From NCBI GenBank assembly GCA_937880095.1, contig CALFLK010000025.1, positions 62,001 through 126,000 on the forward strand: a stretch of 64,000 nucleotides of DNA. Direction: 5' to 3'. Source of the DNA: an uncultured Faecalibacterium sp. GTDB lineage: Bacteria; Bacillota; Clostridia; Oscillospirales; Ruminococcaceae. Made by a program: the position numbers and the translations under genes. The stretch's first letter is position 1. The number at the start of each line of letters is the position of its first letter. This document shows, in pieces, positions 9,681 through 17,058 of this stretch. The notes beneath the pieces were generated by a model. That model was not told the origin of the DNA, ran no database searches, and was given only the letters and a program-made list of their open reading frames with translations.

Positions 9681-9704
9681 CAACCTCATCCCCAGAAACA
9701 AAAG

Positions 9705-9750
9705 AACCACTCCGCCTCTGTCTTTCTGACAAAGGGGAGCGGTTTTCTTT
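9705..9750 (+). terminator. Probable terminator of the chrA pair
   Basis: Imperfect hairpin (AACCACTCCGCC... / ...GGGGAGCGGTT) followed by TTCTTTTT. It also faces the end of mobB. Confidence 0.65.
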
Positions 9751-9754
9751 TTGC

Positions 9755-10255
9755 TTATTTCAGATTTGCAAGCGGCTGTGCATAGTCCAGTACGAACTGA
9801 CAAATACCGTCAATATCGTCCAACCCAAAAACAGGTACACCCTGCAGGGTTTCATCATCTGTCACCACAGCAAGGTAATGTTCCGGCGGATAGGGCAATC
9901 CCTTGCCGGTTGCTTTGCGGCAAATGCCGATTTGGGGGAGTTTTTCCTGCTTGTAGCCCTCCACCAAAATCAAATCCACGTCATGCACCATGGCGATATT
10001 GTCATAGAGCGTGCGGGGGCGCTGTTCGATGACAGCTGTTTTTTTCGGCGAGGAAACAATGGTCATGTCGGCACCCGCATGAGTAAACCGCCAGGAGTCC
10101 TTGCCCTCATGGTCGATTTCAAAATCGTGCGCATCGTGCTTGATGACGGCAAGACGCAAGCCCTGCGCCTTCAATTTCAGCACCAGCTTTTCTACCAGCG
10201 TGGTTTTACCCGTGCCGGAAAATGCAGCAAATCCGATAATTCTGGGAGTATCCAT
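9755..10255 (-). CDS. mobB: Molybdopterin-guanine dinucleotide biosynthesis protein MobB
   Basis: A 166-residue P-loop GTP-binding protein with Walker A in GFAAFSGTGKTTL (residues 8-20) and the family stretch AVIKHDAHDFEIDHEGKDS. MobB assists MobA in adding GMP to molybdopterin to form the dinucleotide cofactor. It is the last gene of the molybdenum operon and follows the moaE-like gene by 28 bases. MobA is not in the window. Confidence 0.9.
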   Translation of the reverse strand: MDTPRIIGFAAFSGTGKTTLVEKLVLKLKAQGLRLAVIKHDAHDFEIDHEGKDSWRFTHAGADMTIVSSPKKTAVIEQRPRTLYDNIAMVHDVDLILVEGYKQEKLPQIGICRKATGKGLPYPPEHYLAVVTDDETLQGVPVFGLDDIDGICQFVLDYAQPLANLK

Positions 10256-10283
10256 GGTATGCCTTTCCTGTATCAGGAAGCCG

Positions 10284-10679
10284 TTAGTTCAGCTCGGTTT
10301 CCACGACACATTCATTCTTGATTTTTCCTACCAGGAACTGGAGCGCATCAATCACGCGCGGGCGGATATCGCCGCCAATCAGCACATACATGATATCATC
10401 GCCTGCATCCAGCTGACCTTCGTTCAGCCAAACCCTTACATAATAAATACCATCCAAGGCACGCGCCTGCTCTACTGCATCGTTCAGCTTGGCAGCGTCG
10501 TAAGAAAAGTTCATACCAACAACCGGCTTAGTATCTTCTGCGCCATTGCGCACCATTGCCTTTGCGGTTTCACGCACGGTGCCATTATGGAACAGATACA
10601 TACCAACCTTGCCGGCATCCGGTTCGGCTTTTGCTTCTTTGATCCACTGATCCATCGAAGGGGAAATCTTTTTGCTCAT
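10284..10679 (-). CDS. Divergent MoaE-like protein (molybdopterin synthase catalytic subunit family)
   Basis: A 131-residue protein in the molybdenum operon. It keeps parts of the MoaE pattern: GTVRE near residue 33, then G-L-x-x-GD, an R-x-x-x-x-x-A block and a lysine in GKIK near the end. It lacks the usual PIWKKE tail with its second conserved lysine; the tail here reads VVETELN. MoaE transfers sulfur from MoaD to precursor Z. No MoaD gene is near. It may therefore be a true but diverged synthase subunit or a relative with another role. Start ATG 10679 follows an AGGAGG-type site. Confidence 0.6.
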   Translation of the reverse strand: MSKKISPSMDQWIKEAKAEPDAGKVGMYLFHNGTVRETAKAMVRNGAEDTKPVVGMNFSYDAAKLNDAVEQARALDGIYYVRVWLNEGQLDAGDDIMYVLIGGDIRPRVIDALQFLVGKIKNECVVETELN

Positions 10680-10691
10680 CGTTTTCCTCCT

Positions 10692-11195
10692 TTATTTCAC
10701 CGGAGCAGCACAGTCTGCCGAACCCTCCGAGCAGAGCATATCCAAGCCGTGACCAATCGCACCAATCACAGACAGGATATTTTCTTTCGCAGCTTTTTCG
10801 CTGCCCGGCAGGTTGACAATCAAACTGCGTCCGCGAATACCAGCTGCGCTGCGGGACAGGCAGCCACGGGGGGTAACCTGCATACTTGCTGCACGCATTG
10901 CTTCAGGGATGCCGCGGGTTTCCCGCTCCACCACTGCCAAAGTAGCTTCCGGCGTGATATCACGGGGAGAAAATCCCGTACCGCCGGTGGTGACAATCAA
11001 AGTGATTTTCCGCTCATCACAGCAGGCAATCAGTTCGCTTTCGATTTCTGCCTTTTCGTCCGGGATGATGCTGGTGTACTGTACGTCGTAGCCTTTCTCT
11101 TTCAGGATGGCTGCTACTGCGGGACCGCTGGTGTCCACACGCTCACCACGAGCGCCTTTGTCGCTGACGGTAATCACTGCTGCTGTATATGCCAT
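10692..11195 (-). CDS. mog: Molybdopterin adenylyltransferase (MogA/MoaB family)
   Basis: A 167-residue MoCF_biosynth-domain protein. The key signature TTGGTGFSPRDITPEAT lies around residues 69-85. MogA activates molybdopterin with AMP so MoeA can insert molybdate. It sits 2 bases from moaC and 12 bases from the MoaE-like gene, inside the operon. Its short, single-domain length fits MogA/MoaB. Confidence 0.9.
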   Translation of the reverse strand: MAYTAAVITVSDKGARGERVDTSGPAVAAILKEKGYDVQYTSIIPDEKAEIESELIACCDERKITLIVTTGGTGFSPRDITPEATLAVVERETRGIPEAMRAASMQVTPRGCLSRSAAGIRGRSLIVNLPGSEKAAKENILSVIGAIGHGLDMLCSEGSADCAAPVK

Positions 11196-11197
11196 AA

Positions 11198-11692
11198 TTA
11201 TGCTTCCTCCCGCTCAAAATCGCCATGAACGCCGCCGGTCTTGCGCAGCAGACGAATGTCGGAAATGACGATATCCTTCTGGATTGCCTTGCACATATCG
11301 TAAACGGTCAGTGCTGCCGTAGATACAGCGGTCAGCGCTTCCATTTCCACGCCTGTACGGCCTGCGCAAGAAACCGTTGCTTCGATTTCCACGCTGTAAC
11401 GGGTTTCATCCAGCCACAGCTTCATGTCGATGCCGTTTACCTGAACCGGATGGCACATGGGGATCAAATCCGGGGTACGCTTGGCGCCCATAATGCCAGC
11501 TACCTGTGCCACCGTCAGCACATCGCCCTTTTTCATGCCGCCGGTGCGGATGCGCTCAAAGGTTTCGGGGCTGACCAGCACGCGTGCGCCAGCAGTTGCC
11601 TCGCGGCGGGAAGGATCTTTTTCGCCCACGTCCACCATCTTTGCGCGACCCTGGTCGTTAAAATGCGTAAAATCGTCCATATTCTGTACCAT
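11198..11692 (-). CDS. moaC: Cyclic pyranopterin monophosphate synthase MoaC
   Basis: A 164-residue protein with the MoaC hallmarks MVDVGEKDPSRREA near residue 19, the PMCHPV motif near residue 79 and GVEMEALTAVSTAALTVYDM near residue 114. MoaC works after MoaA to turn GTP into cyclic pyranopterin monophosphate, the first stable cofactor precursor. moaA lies 38 bases upstream. Length and motifs are normal. Confidence 0.95.
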   Translation of the reverse strand: MVQNMDDFTHFNDQGRAKMVDVGEKDPSRREATAGARVLVSPETFERIRTGGMKKGDVLTVAQVAGIMGAKRTPDLIPMCHPVQVNGIDMKLWLDETRYSVEIEATVSCAGRTGVEMEALTAVSTAALTVYDMCKAIQKDIVISDIRLLRKTGGVHGDFEREEA

Positions 11693-11730
11693 ATCGTACC
11701 ACTCCTATTTTCTTGCAGTGTCGGCGCAAA

Positions 11731-12684
11731 TCAGCCGCCGATCTGGTTCATATTGCGTCCCGCCTGACTGCGGTGATCGATGGAAAGTTCATCATGTTCT
11801 TCGGGTTTTGCACCGATTGCGCGCTGGAACTGGCGCAGCATCTGCTCCCGATCCAGACCCTTGATGTTAAATTCTTCTGCCGAATGCAGACAGGGTTTCA
11901 GCTTGCCGTCTGCGGTCAGGCGAATGCGGTTGCACTGGGAGCAGAACTTGTTGCTCACCGGGCTGATCAAACCCACATTACCCAGCGCACCGGGCAGGCG
12001 ATACAGTCGTGCTACACTGCCGTCTGCATCCTGCGGGACAGCGTCCGGCAGATGGTCCAATACTACCGTATTGGGCAGGTAAGCCTCCGGGCCAAAATCA
12101 CCGCCGTCATACATGGGCATCAGCTCAATGAACCGCACATCTACCGGGTATTTCTTGGTCAGATCGGTCAGGGCAACGATTTCGTCATCGTTAAAGCCGC
12201 CAATCAGGATGGCATTGATTTTCACATGTTCAAAGCCAGCATCCAGCGCAGCGTGAATACCTGCCAAAGCCTGATCCAGATGACCGATGCGGGTAATGCG
12301 ATGGTACTTTTCCGGGTTCAGTGTATCCAGACTGATGTTAATGCGGTTTACGCCTGCTTCTTTCAGGGGCTTTGCCAGTTCGGACAGGGCAATGCCGTTG
12401 GTAGTAATGCCCACATCCTCAATACCGGGTACCGCTGCGGCACGACGGCAAATAGAAACGATATTCTTTTTCACCAGCGGTTCACCGCCTGTGATACGCA
12501 CTTTCGTTACACCCAGAGATGCTGCGGTTTCTACTGCCGCAATCATTTCATCTTCCGTGAGCATTGCTTCGTGGTCTTTTTTGCAGATGCCGTCCTCCGG
12601 CATACAGTAGCGGCAGCGCAGGTTGCACAGCTCCGTTACCGACAAACGCAGGTAAGTTACACGGCGTCCAAATGTATCAATCAT
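11731..12684 (-). CDS. moaA: GTP 3',8-cyclase MoaA
   Basis: Radical SAM enzyme that starts cofactor synthesis from GTP. The 317-residue protein starts at ATG 12684 (site GGGAG); upstream in-frame ATGs give no better site. The SAM cluster is C20-x3-C24-x2-C27 (LCNLRCRYC). The C-terminal substrate cluster is visible as FCSQCNRIR and a third cysteine in KPCLHS. The protein ends in NQIGG, the conserved C-terminal Gly-Gly tail needed for catalysis. The start is one base from the stop of the preceding gene. Confidence 0.95.
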   Translation of the reverse strand: MIDTFGRRVTYLRLSVTELCNLRCRYCMPEDGICKKDHEAMLTEDEMIAAVETAASLGVTKVRITGGEPLVKKNIVSICRRAAAVPGIEDVGITTNGIALSELAKPLKEAGVNRINISLDTLNPEKYHRITRIGHLDQALAGIHAALDAGFEHVKINAILIGGFNDDEIVALTDLTKKYPVDVRFIELMPMYDGGDFGPEAYLPNTVVLDHLPDAVPQDADGSVARLYRLPGALGNVGLISPVSNKFCSQCNRIRLTADGKLKPCLHSAEEFNIKGLDREQMLRQFQRAIGAKPEEHDELSIDHRSQAGRNMNQIGG

Positions 12685-12685
12685 C

Positions 12686-13702
12686 TTAGTATCTCCCAAA
12701 TGTACAAGTCGGGAAGTGGCACACCTTGCACATACGGCAAAGGCCGCCATCCTCCAGACGAATCAAATCCTGTTTGGTCAGCTTGTCGCCGGTAAAAATC
12801 TGCGGCAACAGCACGTCAAAAATTGTGGTGGGCAGGCTGATTGCTGCACCCGGTACGCCCAGAATTGCCACATCATCCTTATAAGCCACCAGCGTCATAT
12901 TACCCGGCTGTGCGGGCACGCCATGGGTGATAATATCTGCACCCAGATTGCGGATTGCGGTAGGGGTCAGATCGTCCGGGTCTACCGACATACCGCCGGT
13001 GAAAATCAGAATATCGGCACCCTCGTCCAGATACTTCTGACCCGCAGCGGTAATCATATCCAAATCGTCGTCACAGATGGTTACACCCAGAATTTCGCTG
13101 GGGTACTGCTTCATCTTGTGGCGCACTACAGGTTCAAATTTGTCCTGAATGCGTCCGGTGTAAACTTCCGAACCGGTCACGACCACGCCTACCTTTTTGT
13201 GCTGGTAGGGGCGCAGATCCAGCAGCTTCTGATCTTTGCACAGCGCTTCTGCCTGAATGATCTGCTCTTCTTTGGTCACCAGCGGTACAATGCGCATAGA
13301 TGCCAGACGGTCGCCTGCTTCTACCGGGAAATGATCCGGCAGCGTGCAAATGGTAATATCTCCAATGGAATTGATCTGGTGCAGCAGAGCCGTATTCACA
13401 CGGAACATACCACGGGTATCTGCCATCAACAGAACCTTGCCCTCAGAGGGTCCGTTGCAGTGTGCGCCTTCTACAGGAGCCATCGCAGCCATGCGGCGTG
13501 CGCAGTCTTCTTCGTGGATTTCTCCGGCGTTTTCTTCCCAGACAAACACGGTACGCTTGCCGATGTCCAGCAGCTTGGGAATGTCTTCTTTCTGAATCAC
13601 ATGACTGCGCTTAAAAGCTGCGCCCTTAAATCCGTCATACATCGCTGTGATATCGTGGCACAGTTCCATGCCCACAGCATCTTCTACCTTGACTTTTTTC
13701 AT
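12686..13702 (-). CDS. Molybdopterin-binding protein with C-terminal cysteine cluster (MoCF_biosynth family)
   Basis: A 338-residue protein with a MoeA/CinA-like molybdopterin-binding domain: VVVTGSEVYTGRI near residue 175, DILIFTGGMSVDPDDLTP near residue 235 and ILGVPGAAISLPTTIFDVLLP near residue 290. The N-terminal third is a separate helical/beta region. The last 17 residues hold four cysteines in the pattern CX2CX2CX4C (C322, C325, C328, C333), able to bind a metal or iron-sulfur cluster. The gene overlaps moeA by four bases (ATGA). Relatives occur beside molybdenum hydroxylase genes in Clostridia, but the exact reaction is not known to me. Confidence 0.8.
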   Translation of the reverse strand: MKKVKVEDAVGMELCHDITAMYDGFKGAAFKRSHVIQKEDIPKLLDIGKRTVFVWEENAGEIHEEDCARRMAAMAPVEGAHCNGPSEGKVLLMADTRGMFRVNTALLHQINSIGDITICTLPDHFPVEAGDRLASMRIVPLVTKEEQIIQAEALCKDQKLLDLRPYQHKKVGVVVTGSEVYTGRIQDKFEPVVRHKMKQYPSEILGVTICDDDLDMITAAGQKYLDEGADILIFTGGMSVDPDDLTPTAIRNLGADIITHGVPAQPGNMTLVAYKDDVAILGVPGAAISLPTTIFDVLLPQIFTGDKLTKQDLIRLEDGGLCRMCKVCHFPTCTFGRY

Positions 13703-14910
13703 AACAGAAATCCTTTCAGCGTTGTATCTTTCGGCACGGGACCGCTGCCCGCCGGGACGATTGCCATTACATTGCAGTTGATGGTACTGCTCAAAATTAC
13801 GTTGCCCTGATCCTGCGGCAGATGCATCCGCACCGTACCATCCGACAAATCCAGCCGACCGCGCAGCAGGCGGGTCTGGGGGCTCTTTTTGCGGAAATCC
13901 TCGTTCAGGGTCACATTGATTTCCCGATAACCGGGCTGGCGGTAACCAGCCATCTTGCGCAAGGCAGGCAACGCCACCGCATAGAAATTGGTCATGGAGG
14001 AAGCGGGATTACCGGACAAGCCGCAAACTGCTTTGCCATCCTTTACGCCGTAAGCGCAAGCCATACCGGGCTTGAGCGCCACACCACGGAACAAAATCTC
14101 AATGCCTGCGCGCTCCATTGCGTCCGGGGTCAAATCATAATCGCCCACCGAAACACCGCCGGTAGAAATCACAGCGTCACAGCTCTCCAAACCCTGACGG
14201 AAACGCGCTGCGATTTTCTCCACATCGTCGCCCGCCAGACCCAGATAAACCGGCTCAAAACCAGCATGGCGCAATGCAGTTTCTAAAGTATGGCGGTTGG
14301 AGTTGCGAATCTTACCGGGGCGCAGTGCTTCCTCTGCTTCGATTACTTCGTTGCCAGTGGAAAGAATACCCACCCGCAATGTGCGATACACCAAAGGCTG
14401 GGTTACACCCTGCGAAGCCAAGGTACCGGCTGTGCCTGCATCAATCACATCGCCCTTTTGTGCCAGCACTTTACCGATTTGTACATCTTCGCCCATGCGG
14501 ACAATGTTCGCGCCGGATTTGTAGGCACGCAGCAGCGTAACCTGCTGGGCATCAAAACGAGTGCCCTCATACTTGCATACCGCATCTGCACCCTGCGGGA
14601 TCGGCGCACCCGTCAGAATCTTTACCGCAGTACCTGCTGTAACCGTTTTGGTGGGAACCGCACCTGCGGGTACTTCCTCCAAAATCGTCAGCGTGACCGG
14701 GTTTTCCTCCGAAGCCTGTGCCGAATCCTCTGCACGGAAAGCATATCCATCATAAGGGGAACGATCGAACGGGGGAATATTTTCTGCTGCCGTCAAATCG
14801 TTTGCCAAAATGCGTCCGCCGCACTGGTCAATCGCAACCAGTTCTGTATTCACTACAGAAACTCGGTCCATCAGCAGCGTTTGCGCCGCCTTAAAATCCA
14901 GATGACCCAT
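13699..14910 (-). CDS. moeA: Molybdopterin molybdenumtransferase MoeA
   Basis: MoeA inserts molybdate into adenylylated molybdopterin. The 403-residue protein starts at ATG 14910 after a GGAGT site; the open frame runs 26 codons further without support. Motifs: PPFDRSPYDGYAF near residue 47, GDVIDAGT near 145, STGGVSVGDYD near 245 and GLSGNPASSM near 285. The order of domains is that of ordinary MoeA. It lies six bases after modC and overlaps the next gene by four bases, so expression is coupled. Confidence 0.95.
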   Translation of the reverse strand: MGHLDFKAAQTLLMDRVSVVNTELVAIDQCGGRILANDLTAAENIPPFDRSPYDGYAFRAEDSAQASEENPVTLTILEEVPAGAVPTKTVTAGTAVKILTGAPIPQGADAVCKYEGTRFDAQQVTLLRAYKSGANIVRMGEDVQIGKVLAQKGDVIDAGTAGTLASQGVTQPLVYRTLRVGILSTGNEVIEAEEALRPGKIRNSNRHTLETALRHAGFEPVYLGLAGDDVEKIAARFRQGLESCDAVISTGGVSVGDYDLTPDAMERAGIEILFRGVALKPGMACAYGVKDGKAVCGLSGNPASSMTNFYAVALPALRKMAGYRQPGYREINVTLNEDFRKKSPQTRLLRGRLDLSDGTVRMHLPQDQGNVILSSTINCNVMAIVPAGSGPVPKDTTLKGFLL

Positions 14911-14915
14911 ACTTC

Positions 14916-15944
14916 TCACTCCTTTAACCGCTGGAGCCGTGCTGCAGGCAGACAAATCCGCTGGATTTCGCCACGCAGCTTGCTCCACTCTTCTTTATCT
15001 ACTTCCCAAATCAGGGGCGTCGTATTTTCTGCACCGCAAGGGCGCAGCAGCAGCGTCACCGAGAAGGGATTTTCAATTTCTTCTATTACCTGACACAAAA
15101 CACTGTTTTCACCGTCACCGGGCACGATATCCTGCGCCCGAATACCGACAAACGCGCAGTTCGCCGCATCTGTTGTCAGTTCTATGCCCCAATCCTGCGC
15201 CAGAATCTGATTTTCACCCAAAGGCTGTACCCGGGAAATATTCCGGCAGCCCGTCAGGATGGCACCGTTGCGGGTCTGGGGCTGGGTAAAGATTTCTTTT
15301 TTCATGCCGATAGATTCCACATGACCTGCCGCCATCACTGCCACACGCTGAGATAGGCGGTACACTTCATCCTGACTGTGAGAAACCATGACTACAGGCT
15401 TACCAAAGCCCTGCACAATGTTGCGCACCTCGTCTTCCATCTGAAAGCGCAGATGGCTGTCCAGCGCAGAAAATGGTTCGTCCAGCAAAAGCACTTCCGG
15501 TTCATTCACCAGAATGCGTGCCAATGCTGTGCGCTGCTGCTGACCACCGGAAAGCTGGTGTGGATGCAGTTTTTCCAGCCCATCCAGACGCATCCGGTGA
15601 ATCATCTCTGCGGTGGCTTGTTTGGCTTGTGCCTTGCAGCGAACACCTGTGGCAATATTCTGTTCCACTGTCATATTGGGGAACAGCGCATACTGCTGGA
15701 ATAGATATCCCACACGCCGCTTTTGGGGCGGCAGGTTGATGTGTTTTTCCGAATCGAACAGGGTCACGCCGTCCAGCGTGATGCGACCCCGGTCAGGCTT
15801 GCAGATACCGGCAATACACTTCAGCGTCATGCTTTTTCCGCATCCGGAAGCACCCAGCAATGCCAACACGCCGCCATCCGTTTCAAAAGCAACCTTCAAA
15901 TGAAAATTGCCCAAATCTTTTTGAATATCTACTGTAAGGGACAT
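14916..15944 (-). CDS. modC: Molybdate ABC transporter ATPase ModC
   Basis: A 342-residue ABC ATPase that drives molybdate (or tungstate) uptake. Walker A GASGCGKS is at residues 31-38, the signature LSGGQQQR near 134 and Walker B VLLLDEPFSALD near 154. The C-terminal part (VGIRAQDIVPGDGENS) matches the ModC/PotA extension. The start codon overlaps the stop of modB by one base. No substrate-binding modA gene is next to it. Confidence 0.92.
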   Translation of the reverse strand: MSLTVDIQKDLGNFHLKVAFETDGGVLALLGASGCGKSMTLKCIAGICKPDRGRITLDGVTLFDSEKHINLPPQKRRVGYLFQQYALFPNMTVEQNIATGVRCKAQAKQATAEMIHRMRLDGLEKLHPHQLSGGQQQRTALARILVNEPEVLLLDEPFSALDSHLRFQMEDEVRNIVQGFGKPVVMVSHSQDEVYRLSQRVAVMAAGHVESIGMKKEIFTQPQTRNGAILTGCRNISRVQPLGENQILAQDWGIELTTDAANCAFVGIRAQDIVPGDGENSVLCQVIEEIENPFSVTLLLRPCGAENTTPLIWEVDKEEWSKLRGEIQRICLPAARLQRLKE

Positions 15945-16618
15945 CAGGCAGACCTCCCTTGCGTTGTTTTCTTTTTCTCCAGCATATTCACCGCCAGCAG
16001 AACCACTGCCGAGATTGCCATGTTAATCATCACCCAGCGGAACGCCAGCGCATCATTATTGGTGCGCCACAGCTGATACACGGTAGTGGAAATGGTCGCG
16101 GTACGTCCCGGCGTATAACCGGCAATCATACTGGTTGCGCCATACTCGCCAAGTGCACGGGCAAATGCCAGCACGGTACCCGCAATGATGCCCTGCTTAC
16201 AGGCAGGCATCCGAATCCGCCAAAAGATATATGTATTGGAAAGCCCCAGCGTCTGACCGGAATATGCCAGCGTTTCGTCAAAGGCTTCAAATGCACCGCG
16301 CGCTGTACGGTACATCAAAGGGAAGATAACCACCACGGTTGCAAAAATTGCCGACCACCATGTCATGGTCAGGCGCAAATCGAAATGCTCCAGCATCCAA
16401 GCACCCACGATTCGTTTGGGACCTAAAATGCGCAGCAGCAGATAGCCCACAACCGTGGGCGGCAAAACCAGCGGCATAGTCAATATTACATCCAAACTGC
16501 CTTTTACCAGACTCGGTGCTTTCGCAATGGTATATGCGGCGAAAATCCCCGCAAAAAACACAATGATGGTACTGATTCCCGCAATGCGCAGCGAGTTCCA
16601 AAGCGGATACCAATCCAT
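15944..16618 (-). CDS. modB: Molybdate ABC transporter permease ModB
   Basis: A 224-residue permease with five or six membrane segments. The EAA-loop motif that docks ModC is seen as RALGEYGATSMIAG near residue 150, and MPLVLPPTVVGYLLL near residue 50 is typical of ModB/CysT permeases. The start ATG 16618 is chosen because it follows a purine-rich site; the open frame extends 46 codons into the leader, which contains the attenuator hairpins. It is the first gene of the molybdenum operon. Confidence 0.92.
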   Translation of the reverse strand: MDWYPLWNSLRIAGISTIIVFFAGIFAAYTIAKAPSLVKGSLDVILTMPLVLPPTVVGYLLLRILGPKRIVGAWMLEHFDLRLTMTWWSAIFATVVVIFPLMYRTARGAFEAFDETLAYSGQTLGLSNTYIFWRIRMPACKQGIIAGTVLAFARALGEYGATSMIAGYTPGRTATISTTVYQLWRTNNDALAFRWVMINMAISAVVLLAVNMLEKKKTTQGRSA

Positions 16619-16711
16619 ACGCCATCCCTTCTTTCCTAACGAAATGGGAGAAAACCCTATTCTCTCCCATCTATTGCAGGCTGTGGCAATCCGGAATTGG
16701 CGCTCGCAACT

Positions 16712-16893
16712 TTGCCAAAAAAGAAAAGCCCGCCTTGTGCAAGACGGACAATACAATCACATAACAGAACGAATCTGCCAACCGTATCCTTTTCCGTCTT
16801 CTTTTCATAATGGAAGGCTTTGCTGTTTCCGGCAAAACCCAACAGCGTTCGGCAGCCATAACAAAATGCCGTAGGCGTGCCGACTCGAAGACA
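16712..16893 (-). ncRNA. Candidate riboswitch-type leader of the molybdenum operon (Moco/Tuco-like)
   Basis: The minus-strand leader begins near 16893. It has a stem TCGGCA/TGCCGA (16878-16883 with 16849-16854), then a hairpin GGGTTTTGC / GCAAAGCC (16832-16840 with 16816-16823) closed by a GGAAAC-containing loop. Downstream, AAGACGGA (16793-16800) can pair with TCCGTCTT (16741-16748). That same sequence forms the left arm of a terminator, CCGTCTTG/CAAGGCGG (16730-16747), followed by TTTTCTTTTTT. The two folds exclude each other, as in a transcription-attenuating riboswitch. The gene context makes a molybdenum-cofactor aptamer likely. The exact consensus was not checked. Confidence 0.6.
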
Positions 16894-16899
16894 ATATTT

Positions 16900-16928
16900 A
16901 TTGTTTCAAATTTATCATAACTTGTCAA
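16900..16928 (-). promoter_or_regulatory. Promoter of the molybdenum operon
   Basis: Minus strand: -35 TTGACA (16923-16928), 17-base spacer, -10 AACAAT (16900-16905). The predicted start point lies just before the structured leader. Confidence 0.6.
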
Positions 16929-16986
16929 CTCTTTTCCCTTACGATTTTCCTTTTTCTGACAAAAAATCACCGTGCTTTTGGAGATA

Positions 16987-17018
16987 CAAAAGACCCGGCG
17001 TCAAACAACGCCGGGTCT
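16987..17018 (-). terminator. Terminator of the large membrane protein gene
   Basis: Perfect 10-bp stem AGACCCGGCG/CGCCGGGTCT with an 8-base loop, then TTTTGTAT on the minus strand. Confidence 0.85.
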
Positions 17019-17058
17019 GTAAAATATCCTATTTTATCGGGAAAGTGCTTTCCCCGCA

